Part shown: positions 49,436-58,279 of the stretch, piece after piece
Numbering within the stretch: position 1 is the stretch's first letter
Layout of the letters: each line of letters starts with the position of its first letter
From: Georgenia soli
GTDB lineage: Bacteria; Actinomycetota; Actinomycetes; Actinomycetales; Actinomycetaceae
Assembly: GCF_002563695.1 (NCBI RefSeq)
Contig: NZ_PDJI01000004.1
Coordinates: 1,612,001 to 1,676,000 of the forward strand
DNA length: 64,000 nt
Direction: 5' to 3'
Made by a program: the position numbers and the translations under genes
The notes under the pieces: model-generated
What the model saw: the letters and a program-made list of their open reading frames with translations, nothing else
Database searches by the model: none
Told to the model about the DNA's origin: nothing

Positions 49436-50409
49436 CAGGCTCCTTCGGGGTAGACGACGACGTGGCACAACGGGGATCCCTCCCCGGCGTAGAGGCGCTC
49501 CATCGCGGCCGGGAGGTCGGCGAGGTCGGAGCGGCTGGTGAGGAACGCGTCGAACGCGGGGTCGGCGAGCTGGCGCATCGCGAGATCCAGGCGGTCCGCC
49601 GTCGTCCGCCGGGCACGGCGGGCGGCGGCGACGGCGCCGACCTGGCTGGCACGGACGCTCAGCCTGCGGGAGTGGAACGGGCCGCCGAGCGGCACGCGCG
49701 GAGCCCGGGTGCCGTACCAGGACATCTCGATCAGCTCGCCCTCGTCGCCGAGCAGCTCCAGCCCCCGGGCCAGGCCCTGCTCGGACGCCGAGCAGTGGAT
49801 GACGAGGTCGCACTCGCCGGCGGCGTCGTCGGGACGGACCCAGTCCACCCCGAGCGCCTGCGCCAGCCGCTCGCGGGCGGGGTCGACGTCGACAAGCTGC
49901 AGCCGGTCCAGGGGGAAGGCGCGCAGCAGCGCCGCCACCGCGCCGCCCACCATGCCGGCCCCGACGACGGCGACCCGGTCGCCGAGGCGCGGGGCGGCGT
50001 CCCACAGCGCGTTGACGGCGGTCTCCACGGTGCCGGCGAGGACGGCGCGGTCGGAGGGGACGTCGTTGGGAACGAGGGTGAGCGCGTTCACCGGGACGAC
50101 GTACCGGTCCTGGTGGGGGTACAGGCAGAACACGCGGCGGCCGACGAGCTCCTCGGGCCCCTTCTCGACCACGCCCACCGAGAGGTAGCCGTACTTCACC
50201 GCACCCGGCAGGTACCCCTCCTGGAACGGCGCCCGCATTCTGTCGGCCACCTCGGCCGGGACGGCGCCGCCGTGCACGAGCATCTCCGTGCCACGGCTGA
50301 TGCCGGAGTGCAGCGTGCGCACGAGGGCCTCGCCCTCCCCCGGTTCGCGGCCCGGCTCGGTGCGCAGCTCGCCGTGGCGTGGCGATGTCGTCCAGTAGGC
50401 GGTCCACAT
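49435..50409 (-). CDS. BchC-like medium-chain dehydrogenase lacking zinc cysteines
   Basis: A 324-residue dehydrogenase with the MDR layout: catalytic-domain start EALVRTLHSGISRGTEMLV, and the NAD fold DRVAVVGAGMVGGAVAALL with the acidic DVDPAR. The GISRGTE motif is as in BchC-type enzymes, and the usual catalytic Cys is Ser, so it is probably not zinc-dependent. The first gene of the minus-strand cluster with QueD-like and GT4 genes; ATG 50409 preferred over the longer frame. Confidence 0.87.
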   Translation of the reverse strand: MWTAYWTTSPRHGELRTEPGREPGEGEALVRTLHSGISRGTEMLVHGGAVPAEVADRMRAPFQEGYLPGAVKYGYLSVGVVEKGPEELVGRRVFCLYPHQDRYVVPVNALTLVPNDVPSDRAVLAGTVETAVNALWDAAPRLGDRVAVVGAGMVGGAVAALLRAFPLDRLQLVDVDPARERLAQALGVDWVRPDDAAGECDLVIHCSASEQGLARGLELLGDEGELIEMSWYGTRAPRVPLGGPFHSRRLSVRASQVGAVAAARRARRTTADRLDLAMRQLADPAFDAFLTSRSDLADLPAAMERLYAGEGSPLCHVVVYPEGA

Positions 50410-50488
50410 GCTCTCGATTCTGTCGTGGACCGGCCGAAGCGCACGTGCAACGCGAGCGACGGCGCGGGGCCGGCCATACGCTCGGACG

Positions 50489-51118
50489 ATGGGCAGACAC
50501 ACGGCAGAACTTCAGATGCGGGACCACTTCGCCCGTACGGACCTGCGCGCGGGCCAGGCCGAGCTCACGTGGCACCTGCTGATCGAGGACCCCGAGGTCG
50601 TCCGGACGCTGGCCCGGTGGCGCGGCTCCCTGGCCGGGGCGGAGCATCTGGCCCCGGTGGCGGACGAGGGTCTCCACCTGACCATGCAGGTTGTGGGCCT
50701 TCTGGACGCGCTGCCGGCGGACGCTCCGGCACGGGTGGCGTCGGCGGTGCGGGACCGACTGCGCGGCCTGGGGCCGGTCACGGTGGAGCTGACCCGGCCG
50801 GAGGTGGTCGAGGACGGCGTGGTGGTCGGGGTGCGCGACGACACCGCGCTGCAGCAGCTGCGGGCCGCGATCCGTGCCGGCGTCGCCGACGCCGGCCTGG
50901 AGATCTCTGACGGTGACGACTGGTGGCCGCACGTCACGCTCGCCTACTCCACCACCGAGGCGACCGGCGAATCGACGCGGGAGGCGCTCGCCGTCGCGGC
51001 GGAGGATCCGGCGGGGCCGCCGGCGCTCACCGTGCAGCGGGTCTCTCTGCTCGCACAGCGGATGGAGCCTCCCACGTACGTCTGGGACGTCCTGGACGCC
51101 GTCGAGCTCAGCGCGTAG
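50489..51118 (+). CDS. 2H phosphoesterase (2'-5' RNA ligase family)
   Basis: A 209-residue protein with two H-x-T motifs, LHLTMQVVG and PHVTLAYST, the catalytic pair of 2H phosphoesterases. The family includes 2',3'-cyclic phosphodiesterases acting on RNA ends. TACGCT ends six bases before ATG 50489, so the start is leaderless. It is followed 37 bases later by an AlkB-like gene. Confidence 0.9.
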   Translation: MGRHTAELQMRDHFARTDLRAGQAELTWHLLIEDPEVVRTLARWRGSLAGAEHLAPVADEGLHLTMQVVGLLDALPADAPARVASAVRDRLRGLGPVTVELTRPEVVEDGVVVGVRDDTALQQLRAAIRAGVADAGLEISDGDDWWPHVTLAYSTTEATGESTREALAVAAEDPAGPPALTVQRVSLLAQRMEPPTYVWDVLDAVELSA

Positions 51119-51155
51119 ACCGGAGGGGAGTCGGCCGGCAGACCGGGGAGGTCCG

Positions 51156-51770
51156 ATGGGACGGATGCGGGGCGTCGTCGAGGAGCCGGCCGGGCTGCGC
51201 TACGTGCCCGACTTCCTCACGCAGGCCCAGGAGGAGTGGCTCCTCGCGCGCCTGACGGAGCTGGAGTACGGCGAGGTGCGCATGCACGGCCAGGTCGCGC
51301 GCCGCGTGGTGCGCCACTACGGCGCGAGCTACCACTTCGAGACGGGGTCGGTGACGCCCGGCGAACCGATCCCCGACTGGCTCCAGCCGGTCCGGGAACG
51401 CTGCGCCGCTCTCCTCGAGAGGCCGACGGCGGACCTGGCCGAGGCCCTGGCGACCTACTACCCGCCGGGCGCGTCGATCGGCTGGCACCGGGACGCACCG
51501 GCGTTCGGCGACGTCGTCGGGGTCTCGCTCGGCTCGCCGTCGCCCATGCGTTTCCAGCTCGGCAAGGGGGACGAGCGCCGGGTGTGGGAGCAGTGGCTCG
51601 AGCCCCGGTCGGCGTACGTGCTCGCCGGCCCGGTCCGGACGCGGTGGCAGCACCACATCCCCGCGGTGCGCGAGCCCCGCTCCTCCCTGACGTTTCGTAC
51701 CCTGCGCCGCGGCTTCGCCGAACGGATGCGGAGCCCGGCGGAGGGGGGCGGGGGCGACCGGGTCGGGTGA
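51156..51770 (+). CDS. AlkB-like 2-oxoglutarate/Fe(II) dioxygenase
   Basis: A 204-residue protein with the metal triad IGWHRDAP (HxD) and WQHHIPAV (distal His) and the 2OG-binding Arg in SLTFRTLRR. AlkB enzymes remove methyl groups from alkylated DNA or RNA. ATG 51156 follows GGGAGG at 51145. The preceding 2H phosphoesterase may be co-transcribed and act on nucleic acid damage as well. Confidence 0.93.
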   Translation: MGRMRGVVEEPAGLRYVPDFLTQAQEEWLLARLTELEYGEVRMHGQVARRVVRHYGASYHFETGSVTPGEPIPDWLQPVRERCAALLERPTADLAEALATYYPPGASIGWHRDAPAFGDVVGVSLGSPSPMRFQLGKGDERRVWEQWLEPRSAYVLAGPVRTRWQHHIPAVREPRSSLTFRTLRRGFAERMRSPAEGGGGDRVG

Positions 51771-52015
51771 GGGACCGGTGCCCCGTCTCCGGTGGTGTGC
51801 CCGCCGATGGCCTACGCCGAGGCCCACGAGATCTACCGAAGCCCTCATCGCTGCCTGATGCCCGGCTACTTCGGATCGCCTGTCCCGCCGCACGACTTCC
51901 GTCGCACGGCCTGCCCCGGTGACCGCCTTCCCTCGGCTCTTTCCGATCGCCTGTCGGTGGCAGCTACCGTGGAGGACCCCGCCTCAGCCCGCAGCCATCT
52001 CTACCGAGGACGCCC

Positions 52016-52840
52016 ATGAACCTGCATGACGACCTGCTCGGCGTGCGCGCCGTCGCCTTCGACGTTGACGGCACACTCGCCGGCGGCGACCACCGCGTGA
52101 GCCCGCGGACGCTGCAGGCGCTGGCCGACCTCAGGGCAGCGGGCGTCGAGCCGATCATCGTGACGGGCCGGATCGTCGGATCGGCCACCGCCATCCTCGC
52201 GGACGCCGGGATCGACGGTTACGCGGTGGCGTCCAACGGGGCGGTCGCCGTCGACACCCGGGACCCGGATCCCCTCCATGCCGCCGTCATGGATCCCGAC
52301 GAGGCACAGGCCGTCGTCGCCTTCTGCGAGGGCCGGGCGGTGGAGCCGTCGCTGTTCACGGTCGACACCATGGTCGTCGAGGAGGGCAGCGTGGTGCACG
52401 ACCTCCTCGTCCGCGCCGACCCCACCGCGCCGACCCGCGCCGTCCCCCCTGGGGAGCTGCCCTTCACCGCTGCGACGAAGGCATGCATCTTCGGTGAGCC
52501 CGCCACCCTCGACGCCCTCGACGGCGAGATCCGCGCCAAGTTCCCACGGATGGTCCGTTCGATGGACACGGCCTTCGAGATGAGCGCCGCAGGCGCCGAC
52601 AAGTGGGTCGCGCTGAGCGCCATCCTCGAGCGGATCGGCATCCCGCCGGAGCGCTGCGCCGGGATCGGCGACGGCGAGAACGACGTCGTGTGGCTCTCTC
52701 GCGTCGGTTTCCCGGTCGCCATGGGGAACGCCCGCGAGCCGGTCCGCGAGGTGGCACGGCTCGAGATCGGCCATCACGCCGACGAGGCCGTGGCAGAACT
52801 GGTCGAGGCGTTGCTCAGGGCACGCGCCGCCGCCCGGTAG
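52016..52840 (+). CDS. HAD-superfamily (Cof type) hydrolase
   Basis: A 274-residue sugar-phosphatase-like HAD protein: nucleophile motif AFDVDGTLAGG, motif II IIVTGR, and GDGENDVVWLSRVG. The cap domain is type IIB. The last 12 bases of the gene, including the TAG stop, are the first unit of a tandem repeat. Substrate unknown. Confidence 0.92.
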   Translation: MNLHDDLLGVRAVAFDVDGTLAGGDHRVSPRTLQALADLRAAGVEPIIVTGRIVGSATAILADAGIDGYAVASNGAVAVDTRDPDPLHAAVMDPDEAQAVVAFCEGRAVEPSLFTVDTMVVEEGSVVHDLLVRADPTAPTRAVPPGELPFTAATKACIFGEPATLDALDGEIRAKFPRMVRSMDTAFEMSAAGADKWVALSAILERIGIPPERCAGIGDGENDVVWLSRVGFPVAMGNAREPVREVARLEIGHHADEAVAELVEALLRARAAAR

Positions 52841-52941
52841 CTCGTCGCTCGGCGCGAGCCGCCCGGTAACTCGCCGCTCGGGGCGCGAGCCGCCCGATAG
52901 CTCGGCGTTCGGGGCGCGAGCCGCCCGATAGCTCGGCGTTC
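52829..52941. repeat. Four tandem 31-bp units starting in the HAD gene end
   Basis: Units begin at 52829 (29 bp), 52858, 52889 and 52920 (partial) and follow the form GCCGCCCGATAGCTCGGCG then TTCGGGGCGCGA. The TAG in the first unit is the HAD stop codon. Confidence 0.85.
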
Positions 52942-53073
52942 ACCAGGGCCCCGGCCGTCTCTGGCTATGGTCGCCTCCCAGCTATGGCTCCTAGCTGGCC
53001 CCGACTGCCACCGTTTCCACAGCGGACCACCTTGTCGGGGCCGATGTCGGTGGGTCGTACTAGTGTTCGATAC

Positions 53074-54385
53074 ATGGATGCGGAGCGGGGTCGGCAGGTC
53101 GGCGGGTGGTGCTGCCCGCAGGACGGGTGGCGTGGCCCGTGCGAGCATCTGCGGGCCCTGGCAGGGCGGGCGGGCGCGGAGGAACGCGTGGCCCGGGCGC
53201 GGGAGCTGTCGACCGTGGGGCTGGCGGGGCTGGGGGTGCTGCTCGAGGCCGGGGACCCGTGGGCGCAGGAGGTGCTGGCGGACCTGATCGGCCCGGACGA
53301 GGACCCCGGCCCGGCGGCACCGACGTGCGACGGCGAGGGCGCGGCCGTGCTGGCAGGCCTGGCCCCGGCCGGGTTCACCCGCACCGGCCCCCTCCCGGAC
53401 GACGACGCGGCCGCCCCGCCCCACACTCCCCCCGGCGCGGACGAGACGGACGAGACGGCCGACACGGCCGACGCAGTCGACGCCGCCCCCGACGCTGCCG
53501 GCGCCGACGCGGACGATGCAGTCGACGCGGAGGAGGTCGGGCCGGCGTGGTCGCGGGCGTTGCGGCGGCGGATGGAGACGGTGTTCGACCCGGGGGAGGA
53601 CGTCTCGGTGCTCGGGGTCGGGATCGCGGCCCTGGCCGGGATGCGCGCCGGGCCCGACCTGGCCGCGGTGCTGACCGGCACGCAGACCCGCACCCTGGGG
53701 CGGGCGGCCGGGATCGAGGTCCTCGCCGCCCACCGCCGCATCGAGAGCTGGGCCGCGGGGCAGGTCGCCCGCGCCGCCGCCGGCCTGTCCGACGCGGCGA
53801 CCTTCTTCGCCCACCCGGCGGTCGAGAAACCGGTGGACGTCACCGCCGAGGAGATCGCCATGCGCCTGGCCGTCTCCCGCCAGGAGGCCCGCACCCTCAT
53901 CACCGTCGGGCACGGCCTGACCCGCACCTTCACCGAGACCGCCGCCGCCGTGGCCGCCGGGGTGGTGGACTACCCCAAGGCCCGGGCCATCGTGACCACC
54001 CTGGCCACCTCCCCCGTCCCCGTCGCCGTCCAGGTCGAGCACGACGTGCTGGAGGAGGCCGACGGGCGCACCGTGGCCCAGGTCCGCCGGGACCTGGCCA
54101 AGGCCCTGGTCACCGTCGACCCCGCCGACGCCCAGGCCCGTCACGCCCGCGCCCGGGCGAAACGGCACGTCAACCACACCCGGGCCCTGCCCGACGGGAT
54201 GGGCTCGATCTACGCCGTCCTGCCCGCCCAGGACTGCGTCCAGGTCGACCTGACCCTGGACGCCATCGCCCACACCGCCAAGCACGACGGCGACCCCCGC
54301 ACCATCGACCAGCTCCGCGCCGACGCCCTCCTCGCCCTGACCCACGCCGCCCTCCTCACCGGCCACACCGGCCCCGAACCCGCCG
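53074..54385 (+). pseudogene. DUF222/HNH (13E12-type) gene, 5' fragment
   Basis: The frame from ATG 53074 (TAGTGT seven bases upstream) gives 437 residues of a DUF222 protein: ALRRRMETVFDPGEDVSV, LARTL-type core AMRLAVSRQEARTLI and LADALLALTHAALLTGHTGPEPA at the end. It includes an acidic DETADTADAVDAAPDA insert. At 54386 an IS3-family element interrupts it. The HNH domain that should follow is missing on both sides of the insertion, so the gene is inactive as a nuclease. Confidence 0.88.
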
Positions 54386-54412
54386 TGAACCGCCCCGGGT
54401 TCCGTGGAGAGT

Positions 54413-55369
54413 TCAGTTGTTGGCTCCGACCGGCTGGACGGAGTCGTGCTTGGCGTAGTGGTTGGCTTCGTGCTGGGTCGGGGTGAGGTAGCCGAGCGCG
54501 GAGTGGAGTCGTCGGGTGTTGTACCACTCGACCCAGGCCATGGTGGCGTACTCGACGTCGGCGATCGACCGGTAGGGGCCGGCGTGGAAGACGTCGGGCT
54601 TGATGCACTCGGTCTTGTACAGGCCGACGATCGACTCCATCAGGGCGTTGTCGTAGGCGTCGCCGACGCTGCCGATCGAGGGTGCGATGCCCTCGAGGTC
54701 GAGGTGCTCGGTGAAGCGCAGCGAGGTGTACTGGCTGCCGGCGTCGGAGTGGTGGATCAGCCCGGTGGTGACGGGGTGTCCCTGGTGGCTCCTGGCCCAG
54801 GTGGCCATGCGCAGGCAGGTCAGCACCAGGTCGGTGTGCCTGGTCGTCATCGCGTGCCAGCCGACGACGGCCTGGGAGAAGACGTCGACGGCGAAGGCGA
54901 CGTAGACGAACCCGGCCCAGGTCCGCACGTAGGTGAAGTCGGCGACCCAGACCAGGTTGGGGGCCGCGGCGGTGAAGTCGCGGTTGAGCCGGTCCCCGGC
55001 CCGGCTGCCGTCCTTGCCCGGGACGGTGGTGCGGACCTTCCCCGAGCGCACCGCTCCGCGCATCCCGTGCTCGCGCATGAGCCGCTCGAGAGTGCAGCGG
55101 GCGACCGTCACGCCGCGGGCGCGCAGGGCGTGCCAGGTCTTGCGGTACCCGTACAGGCTCTCCGGGGTCGGGCGGCCGTGGGCGTCGAGGCGCAGCCGGC
55201 GCAGCTCGTGCAGGACGGTGGCGTCGGAGACGGTCCGCGCCGCGGGCCGGCGGGAGCGGTAGGCGTAGTAGGTGCTCGGGGCGATCTTGCAGCCGTGCTC
55301 GGTCAGCACGCGGCAGATCGGCTCGACCCCGAACCTGGCCCGGTTCTCGTCGATGAACCGGCAGATCAC
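54413..55369 (-). CDS. IS3-family transposase orfB (DDE integrase domain)
   Basis: A 318-residue rve-type catalytic domain: first Asp in LVWVADFTYVRTW, second Asp in IHHSDAGSQYTS and Glu in NALMESIVGLYKTE. The GTG 55369 overlaps the orfA stop (GTGA). It is probably produced mostly as an orfAB fusion through -1 frameshifting at the TCTTTCTTC run (55396-55404 on the minus strand). Confidence 0.92.
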   Translation of the reverse strand: MICRFIDENRARFGVEPICRVLTEHGCKIAPSTYYAYRSRRPAARTVSDATVLHELRRLRLDAHGRPTPESLYGYRKTWHALRARGVTVARCTLERLMREHGMRGAVRSGKVRTTVPGKDGSRAGDRLNRDFTAAAPNLVWVADFTYVRTWAGFVYVAFAVDVFSQAVVGWHAMTTRHTDLVLTCLRMATWARSHQGHPVTTGLIHHSDAGSQYTSLRFTEHLDLEGIAPSIGSVGDAYDNALMESIVGLYKTECIKPDVFHAGPYRSIADVEYATMAWVEWYNTRRLHSALGYLTPTQHEANHYAKHDSVQPVGANN

Positions 55370-55686
55370 CGCTGTGGCGGGTCGAGCTCCCGCGCGAAGA
55401 AAGACGCCGCGGACTTCAGGATCTCGTTCGCCCGCCGCAGCTCGCGGTTCTCCTTCTCCAGCTCCTTGATCCGCGTCGCCTCGGCGCTGGTCACCCCGGG
55501 TCTTGCGCCGGCGTCGACCTCGGCCCGGCGCACCCACTTACGCAGCGTCTCGTGCCCGACCCCCAGCCTTTCCGCGATCGTCCTGATCGCCTCGTACTCG
55601 CTGGTGTAGTCCTGCCGGTGCTCCAGGACCATGCGCACAGCGCGCTGCTTGAGCTCCTCCGGGTACCGCTTCGTCGTCTTCGACAT
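55366..55686 (-). CDS. IS3-family transposase orfA (helix-turn-helix)
   Basis: A 106-residue protein with an HTH of the Tnp-1/InsE type (RTIAERLGVGHETLRKWVRR) followed by a leucine-zipper-like helix (IKELEKENRELRRANEILK). ATG 55686 is chosen because it precedes SKTTKRYPEELKQ, the standard start of the family. Confidence 0.93.
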   Translation of the reverse strand: MSKTTKRYPEELKQRAVRMVLEHRQDYTSEYEAIRTIAERLGVGHETLRKWVRRAEVDAGARPGVTSAEATRIKELEKENRELRRANEILKSAASFFARELDPPQR

Positions 55687-55737
55687 GAGATCGATCCTTC
55701 CAAGGAAGGAACCCTCCACGGAACCCGGGGCGGTTCA

Positions 55738-55895
55738 CCCAGCCCGAACCCGGCATCTTCGTCTGGACCACCCCCTCCGGCCACACCTACCGCCGCGAGA
55801 CCAACGGCACCACCACCCTCATCGCCATCGGCCCACCCCGTCACGCCAGTCCGGAGCCCACGCACCACGACCACGACGACCCACCGCCGTTCTAG
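55738..55895 (+). pseudogene. DUF222/HNH gene, 3' fragment
   Basis: Right of the IS, the frame starting at 55740 reads QPEPGIFVWTTPSGHTYRRE and ends at a TAG (55893-55895). This is the usual C-terminus of DUF222-HNH proteins, which follows the HNH core directly. The core itself is absent. Confidence 0.85.
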
Positions 55896-56154
55896 ACGGT
55901 CCGGAAGAGTCACAGCAGCACACTGATGCCAGTGCGACGCCACGCTCCCCGAGCAGAGATCTCCCGCTCGCGCCGGTGCGAAGCACGGCGGCTCCTCACC
56001 GGCACAGTCGGCCAACGGGTGGGCGTCACGAACCGGGGAATGCCATGAATCGGGTTGGCGCGGGAACCGGGGTCCGTGGCAGAAACCGAGGGCGGGACAC
56101 CGAAGGAATGTGCGTCGCCCGGACGTCCGGGAAGAGGACGCACCACAGGAATGA

Positions 56155-56183
56155 CGAAGGGCCCCGGGATCCGGGGCCCTTCG
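56155..56183 (-). terminator. Terminator of tRNA-Ser(CGA)
   Basis: Perfect 13-base arms CGAAGGGCCCCGG and CCGGGGCCCTTCG with a three-base spacer lie six bases downstream of the tRNA on the minus strand. Confidence 0.75.
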
Positions 56184-56188
56184 GCTGG

Positions 56189-56274
56189 CGGTAGCGGTGG
56201 GATTTGAACCCACGGAGGCTGTTAACCTCACACGCTTTCGAGGCGTGCTCCTTAGGCCGCTCGGACACGCTACC
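56189..56274 (-). tRNA. tRNA-Ser (anticodon CGA)
   Basis: On the minus strand the acceptor GGTAGCG pairs with CGCTACC; the anticodon stem CACGC/GCGTG holds a CGA anticodon; the long variable arm (GAGGTTAACAGCCTC) is that of a serine tRNA. CCA is not encoded. The IS element lies 450 bases away. Confidence 0.96.
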
Positions 56275-56451
56275 TCGCCGGACGATGCTACCGGTGCCGT
56301 CGTCGCCGCCCAAACTCGGCCGGAGTGCGACCGGTCACCCTCACCTGCTCAGACTCCTCGCACCGCCCGTCGGTCGTCCGTGCCGGCACTTCCCTGCCCG
56401 GCACACCGGGCGTACCGTCCGGGTCGAGGACGTCCTGCTCAAGGAGGAGAC

Positions 56452-57027
56452 ATGACGACCATCTCTGGCTACGAGTACGAGACCGTCACCACGTCGCCGG
56501 TGACGCCGGAGGAGCTCCAGCTCCTCAAGGCATCGGTGCTGTTCGGGCCGGCGGACGAGGCGGCGTTGCGTCAGGCGGGCGAGGTCCTCGCCAACCAGAT
56601 CGAGGACGTGCTCGACGTCTGGTACGGCTTCATCGGGTCCCATCACCACCTGCGCGCCCAGTTCTCCGGACCGGACGGCGAGCCGGTCAGCCGGTACCTC
56701 GACGCGGTCCGCGGCAGGTTCGGGCAGTGGATCTGGGACACCTGCGAGCGCCCGTGGGACGAGCAGTGGCTGGCCTACCAGAACGAGATCGGGCTGCGGC
56801 ACACCCCGTACAAGAAGAACCGCACCGACCGCGTCGAGTCGACCACCCACGTCCCGCTGCGCTACCTCATCGCCCTGATCTACCCCATCACCGCGACGGT
56901 CCGCCCCTTCCTCGAGAAGTCGGGCCGCACCGCCGACGAGGTCGACGCGATGCAGGAGTCGTGGCGGAAGGCGGTCATCCTCCAGGTCGCGCTCTGGACA
57001 CGGCCGTACGCCCCCGGGCCCTGGTGA
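56452..57027 (+). CDS. Protoglobin-domain protein
   Basis: A 191-residue single-domain protoglobin with SGYEYETVTTSPVTPEELQLL, FIGSHHHLRAQFSG and EIGLRHTPYKKNRT, whose His is the expected proximal heme ligand. Protoglobins bind O2, CO or NO and in sensors are fused to output domains; none is fused here. ATG 56452 follows an AAGGAGGA Shine-Dalgarno. The stop codon lies in a 20-bp tandem repeat. Confidence 0.9.
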   Translation: MTTISGYEYETVTTSPVTPEELQLLKASVLFGPADEAALRQAGEVLANQIEDVLDVWYGFIGSHHHLRAQFSGPDGEPVSRYLDAVRGRFGQWIWDTCERPWDEQWLAYQNEIGLRHTPYKKNRTDRVESTTHVPLRYLIALIYPITATVRPFLEKSGRTADEVDAMQESWRKAVILQVALWTRPYAPGPW

Positions 57028-57069
57028 GTCCCCCCGGGCCCTGGTGAGTCCCCCGGGCCCTGGTGAGTC
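57011..57069. repeat. Three tandem 20-bp units spanning two stop codons
   Basis: CCCCCGGGCCCTGGTGAGTC occurs at 57011-57030 and 57031-57050, and 19 bases of it at 57051-57069. The first unit contains the protoglobin stop and the last touches the stop of the convergent oxidase. Confidence 0.9.
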
Positions 57070-58279
57070 AGAGTCCCAGCACGTGCTCCCGCACCTCGAT
57101 ACCGCCCGCGAAACGCTGCAGCGAGAACGAGGCGACGTCGTCGTCCGGGGTCCGTCCCTCGGCGAGGTCGGCGAGGACGATCCCCATGAGGGCGGAGAAC
57201 TTGAAGCCCTCGCCGGAGTCCCCGCACGCCAGGACCACCCCACCGGGCAGGCGGTCGATGACGAAGCGGCCGTCAGGCGACATCGTCCACGAGCACACCT
57301 GCGCGTCGAGCGCGCGCGGCGTGAGCGCGCCGAGGTCACGGCGCACCCGTTCGACGATCAGTTCCGTCAGCGTCTCCTCGGGCGTGCGGTCCTCGTCGCC
57401 GGGCACCAGGTCACGCAAGGAGCGGTCAAGGCCGAGTTTGTAGCCGACGCCCGGCGTGGCCATGGCGTACATGCCGGGCTCGTCGGCACCCGCCCCGGAA
57501 ACTGCGTCGGCGCCTTCCCCTGACGCCCCGTCGGCACCAGCCACGTCATCCCGGGCGTGACGCGGTCCGTCGAACAGGCACGGCATCCCGTCCGCCGCAT
57601 GCGGGTCCGCGGGGTCGCCCACGTGGACGACCTGCTCCAGCCGGGGCCGCAGCGGCAGGTCCAGTCCCAGCGTTGCCAGCAGCGGCTGCGCCCCGGGCCC
57701 AGGCGCGAGGACGACGACGTCCCCCGCGTACGTCGTCCCGTCCACGCACACGACCTCGGGTCCGTGCGGCGTCGTGCGCACCTCACGCACCTCGGCCCCG
57801 GTCACCACGGTCCCGCCCGCCGCCTCGAGCAGCCCCGCCTGGGCCCGCATCGACCCGGCAGCAAGGACAGGCCCGGCGTCGGCCTGCCAGACCGCGCGGC
57901 GACCGTCCGGGCGCAGGCCCGGGAAGTACCGTCCGACGTCGTCCGGCTCGACGAGCTCGTGAGCGACGCCCTCGGCGCCGAGCGCCTCCACCACGGCCGG
58001 GATGCTCGCGTCGTCGCGCCACAGCAGGCCGCGCCGCAGGAACACCTCGGTGCCCGAGCGGCTCGCGAGCCGCTCCATGGCCTCGACGCCACGTCGGGCG
58101 AGCCGCACGCGCACCCGGTCGGGATGGGTCAGGCGCCAGATCCGCGTCGGGCCGGAGGACGAGGAGAGCGCGTTCGCGACGCCGTACCGGTCCAGGAGGA
58201 CGACATCGTGCCCGCGCCCGACCAGCTCGGCCGCCGCAGGCAGACCCCACGCTCCGGCCCCCACCACGATGCATCGCAT
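57068..58279 (-). CDS. FAD-dependent amine oxidase, MSOX/MTOX (SolA-like) type
   Basis: A 403-residue flavoenzyme: CIVVGAGAWGLPAAAELV is the FAD fold, and SSGPTRIWRLTH the conserved sarcosine-oxidase motif. The Cys in VCSWTMSPDGRFVID is where monomeric sarcosine oxidase binds flavin covalently. GDSGEGFKFSALMG closes the domain. It would demethylate N-methyl amino acids such as sarcosine. ATG 58279 follows TAACCT by seven bases, so it is leaderless. Confidence 0.9.
   Translation of the reverse strand: MRCIVVGAGAWGLPAAAELVGRGHDVVLLDRYGVANALSSSSGPTRIWRLTHPDRVRVRLARRGVEAMERLASRSGTEVFLRRGLLWRDDASIPAVVEALGAEGVAHELVEPDDVGRYFPGLRPDGRRAVWQADAGPVLAAGSMRAQAGLLEAAGGTVVTGAEVREVRTTPHGPEVVCVDGTTYAGDVVVLAPGPGAQPLLATLGLDLPLRPRLEQVVHVGDPADPHAADGMPCLFDGPRHARDDVAGADGASGEGADAVSGAGADEPGMYAMATPGVGYKLGLDRSLRDLVPGDEDRTPEETLTELIVERVRRDLGALTPRALDAQVCSWTMSPDGRFVIDRLPGGVVLACGDSGEGFKFSALMGIVLADLAEGRTPDDDVASFSLQRFAGGIEVREHVLGL

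Larger units (their letters stand above)
54386..55737 (-). mobile_element. IS3-family insertion sequence
   Basis: The 1352-bp element has perfect 24-base terminal inverted repeats (54386-54409 and 55714-55737) starting TGAACCGCCCCGGGTTCCG and ending CGGTTCA. It encodes overlapping orfA and orfB on the minus strand. No target duplication is seen: the left flank ends CCG and the right flank begins CCC. Both ends and both frames look intact, so it may still be active. Confidence 0.93.

Noticed and set aside
51792..52019. 75-codon plus-strand frame before the HAD gene
   Set aside because: No ribosome site, no recognisable pattern, and it overlaps the HAD start. The 245-base gap seems to hold only promoter sequence.
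55896..56154. Several frames between the HNH remnant and tRNA-Ser
   Set aside because: All are short with shadow composition; the 259 bases show no gene, promoter or repeat I can support.
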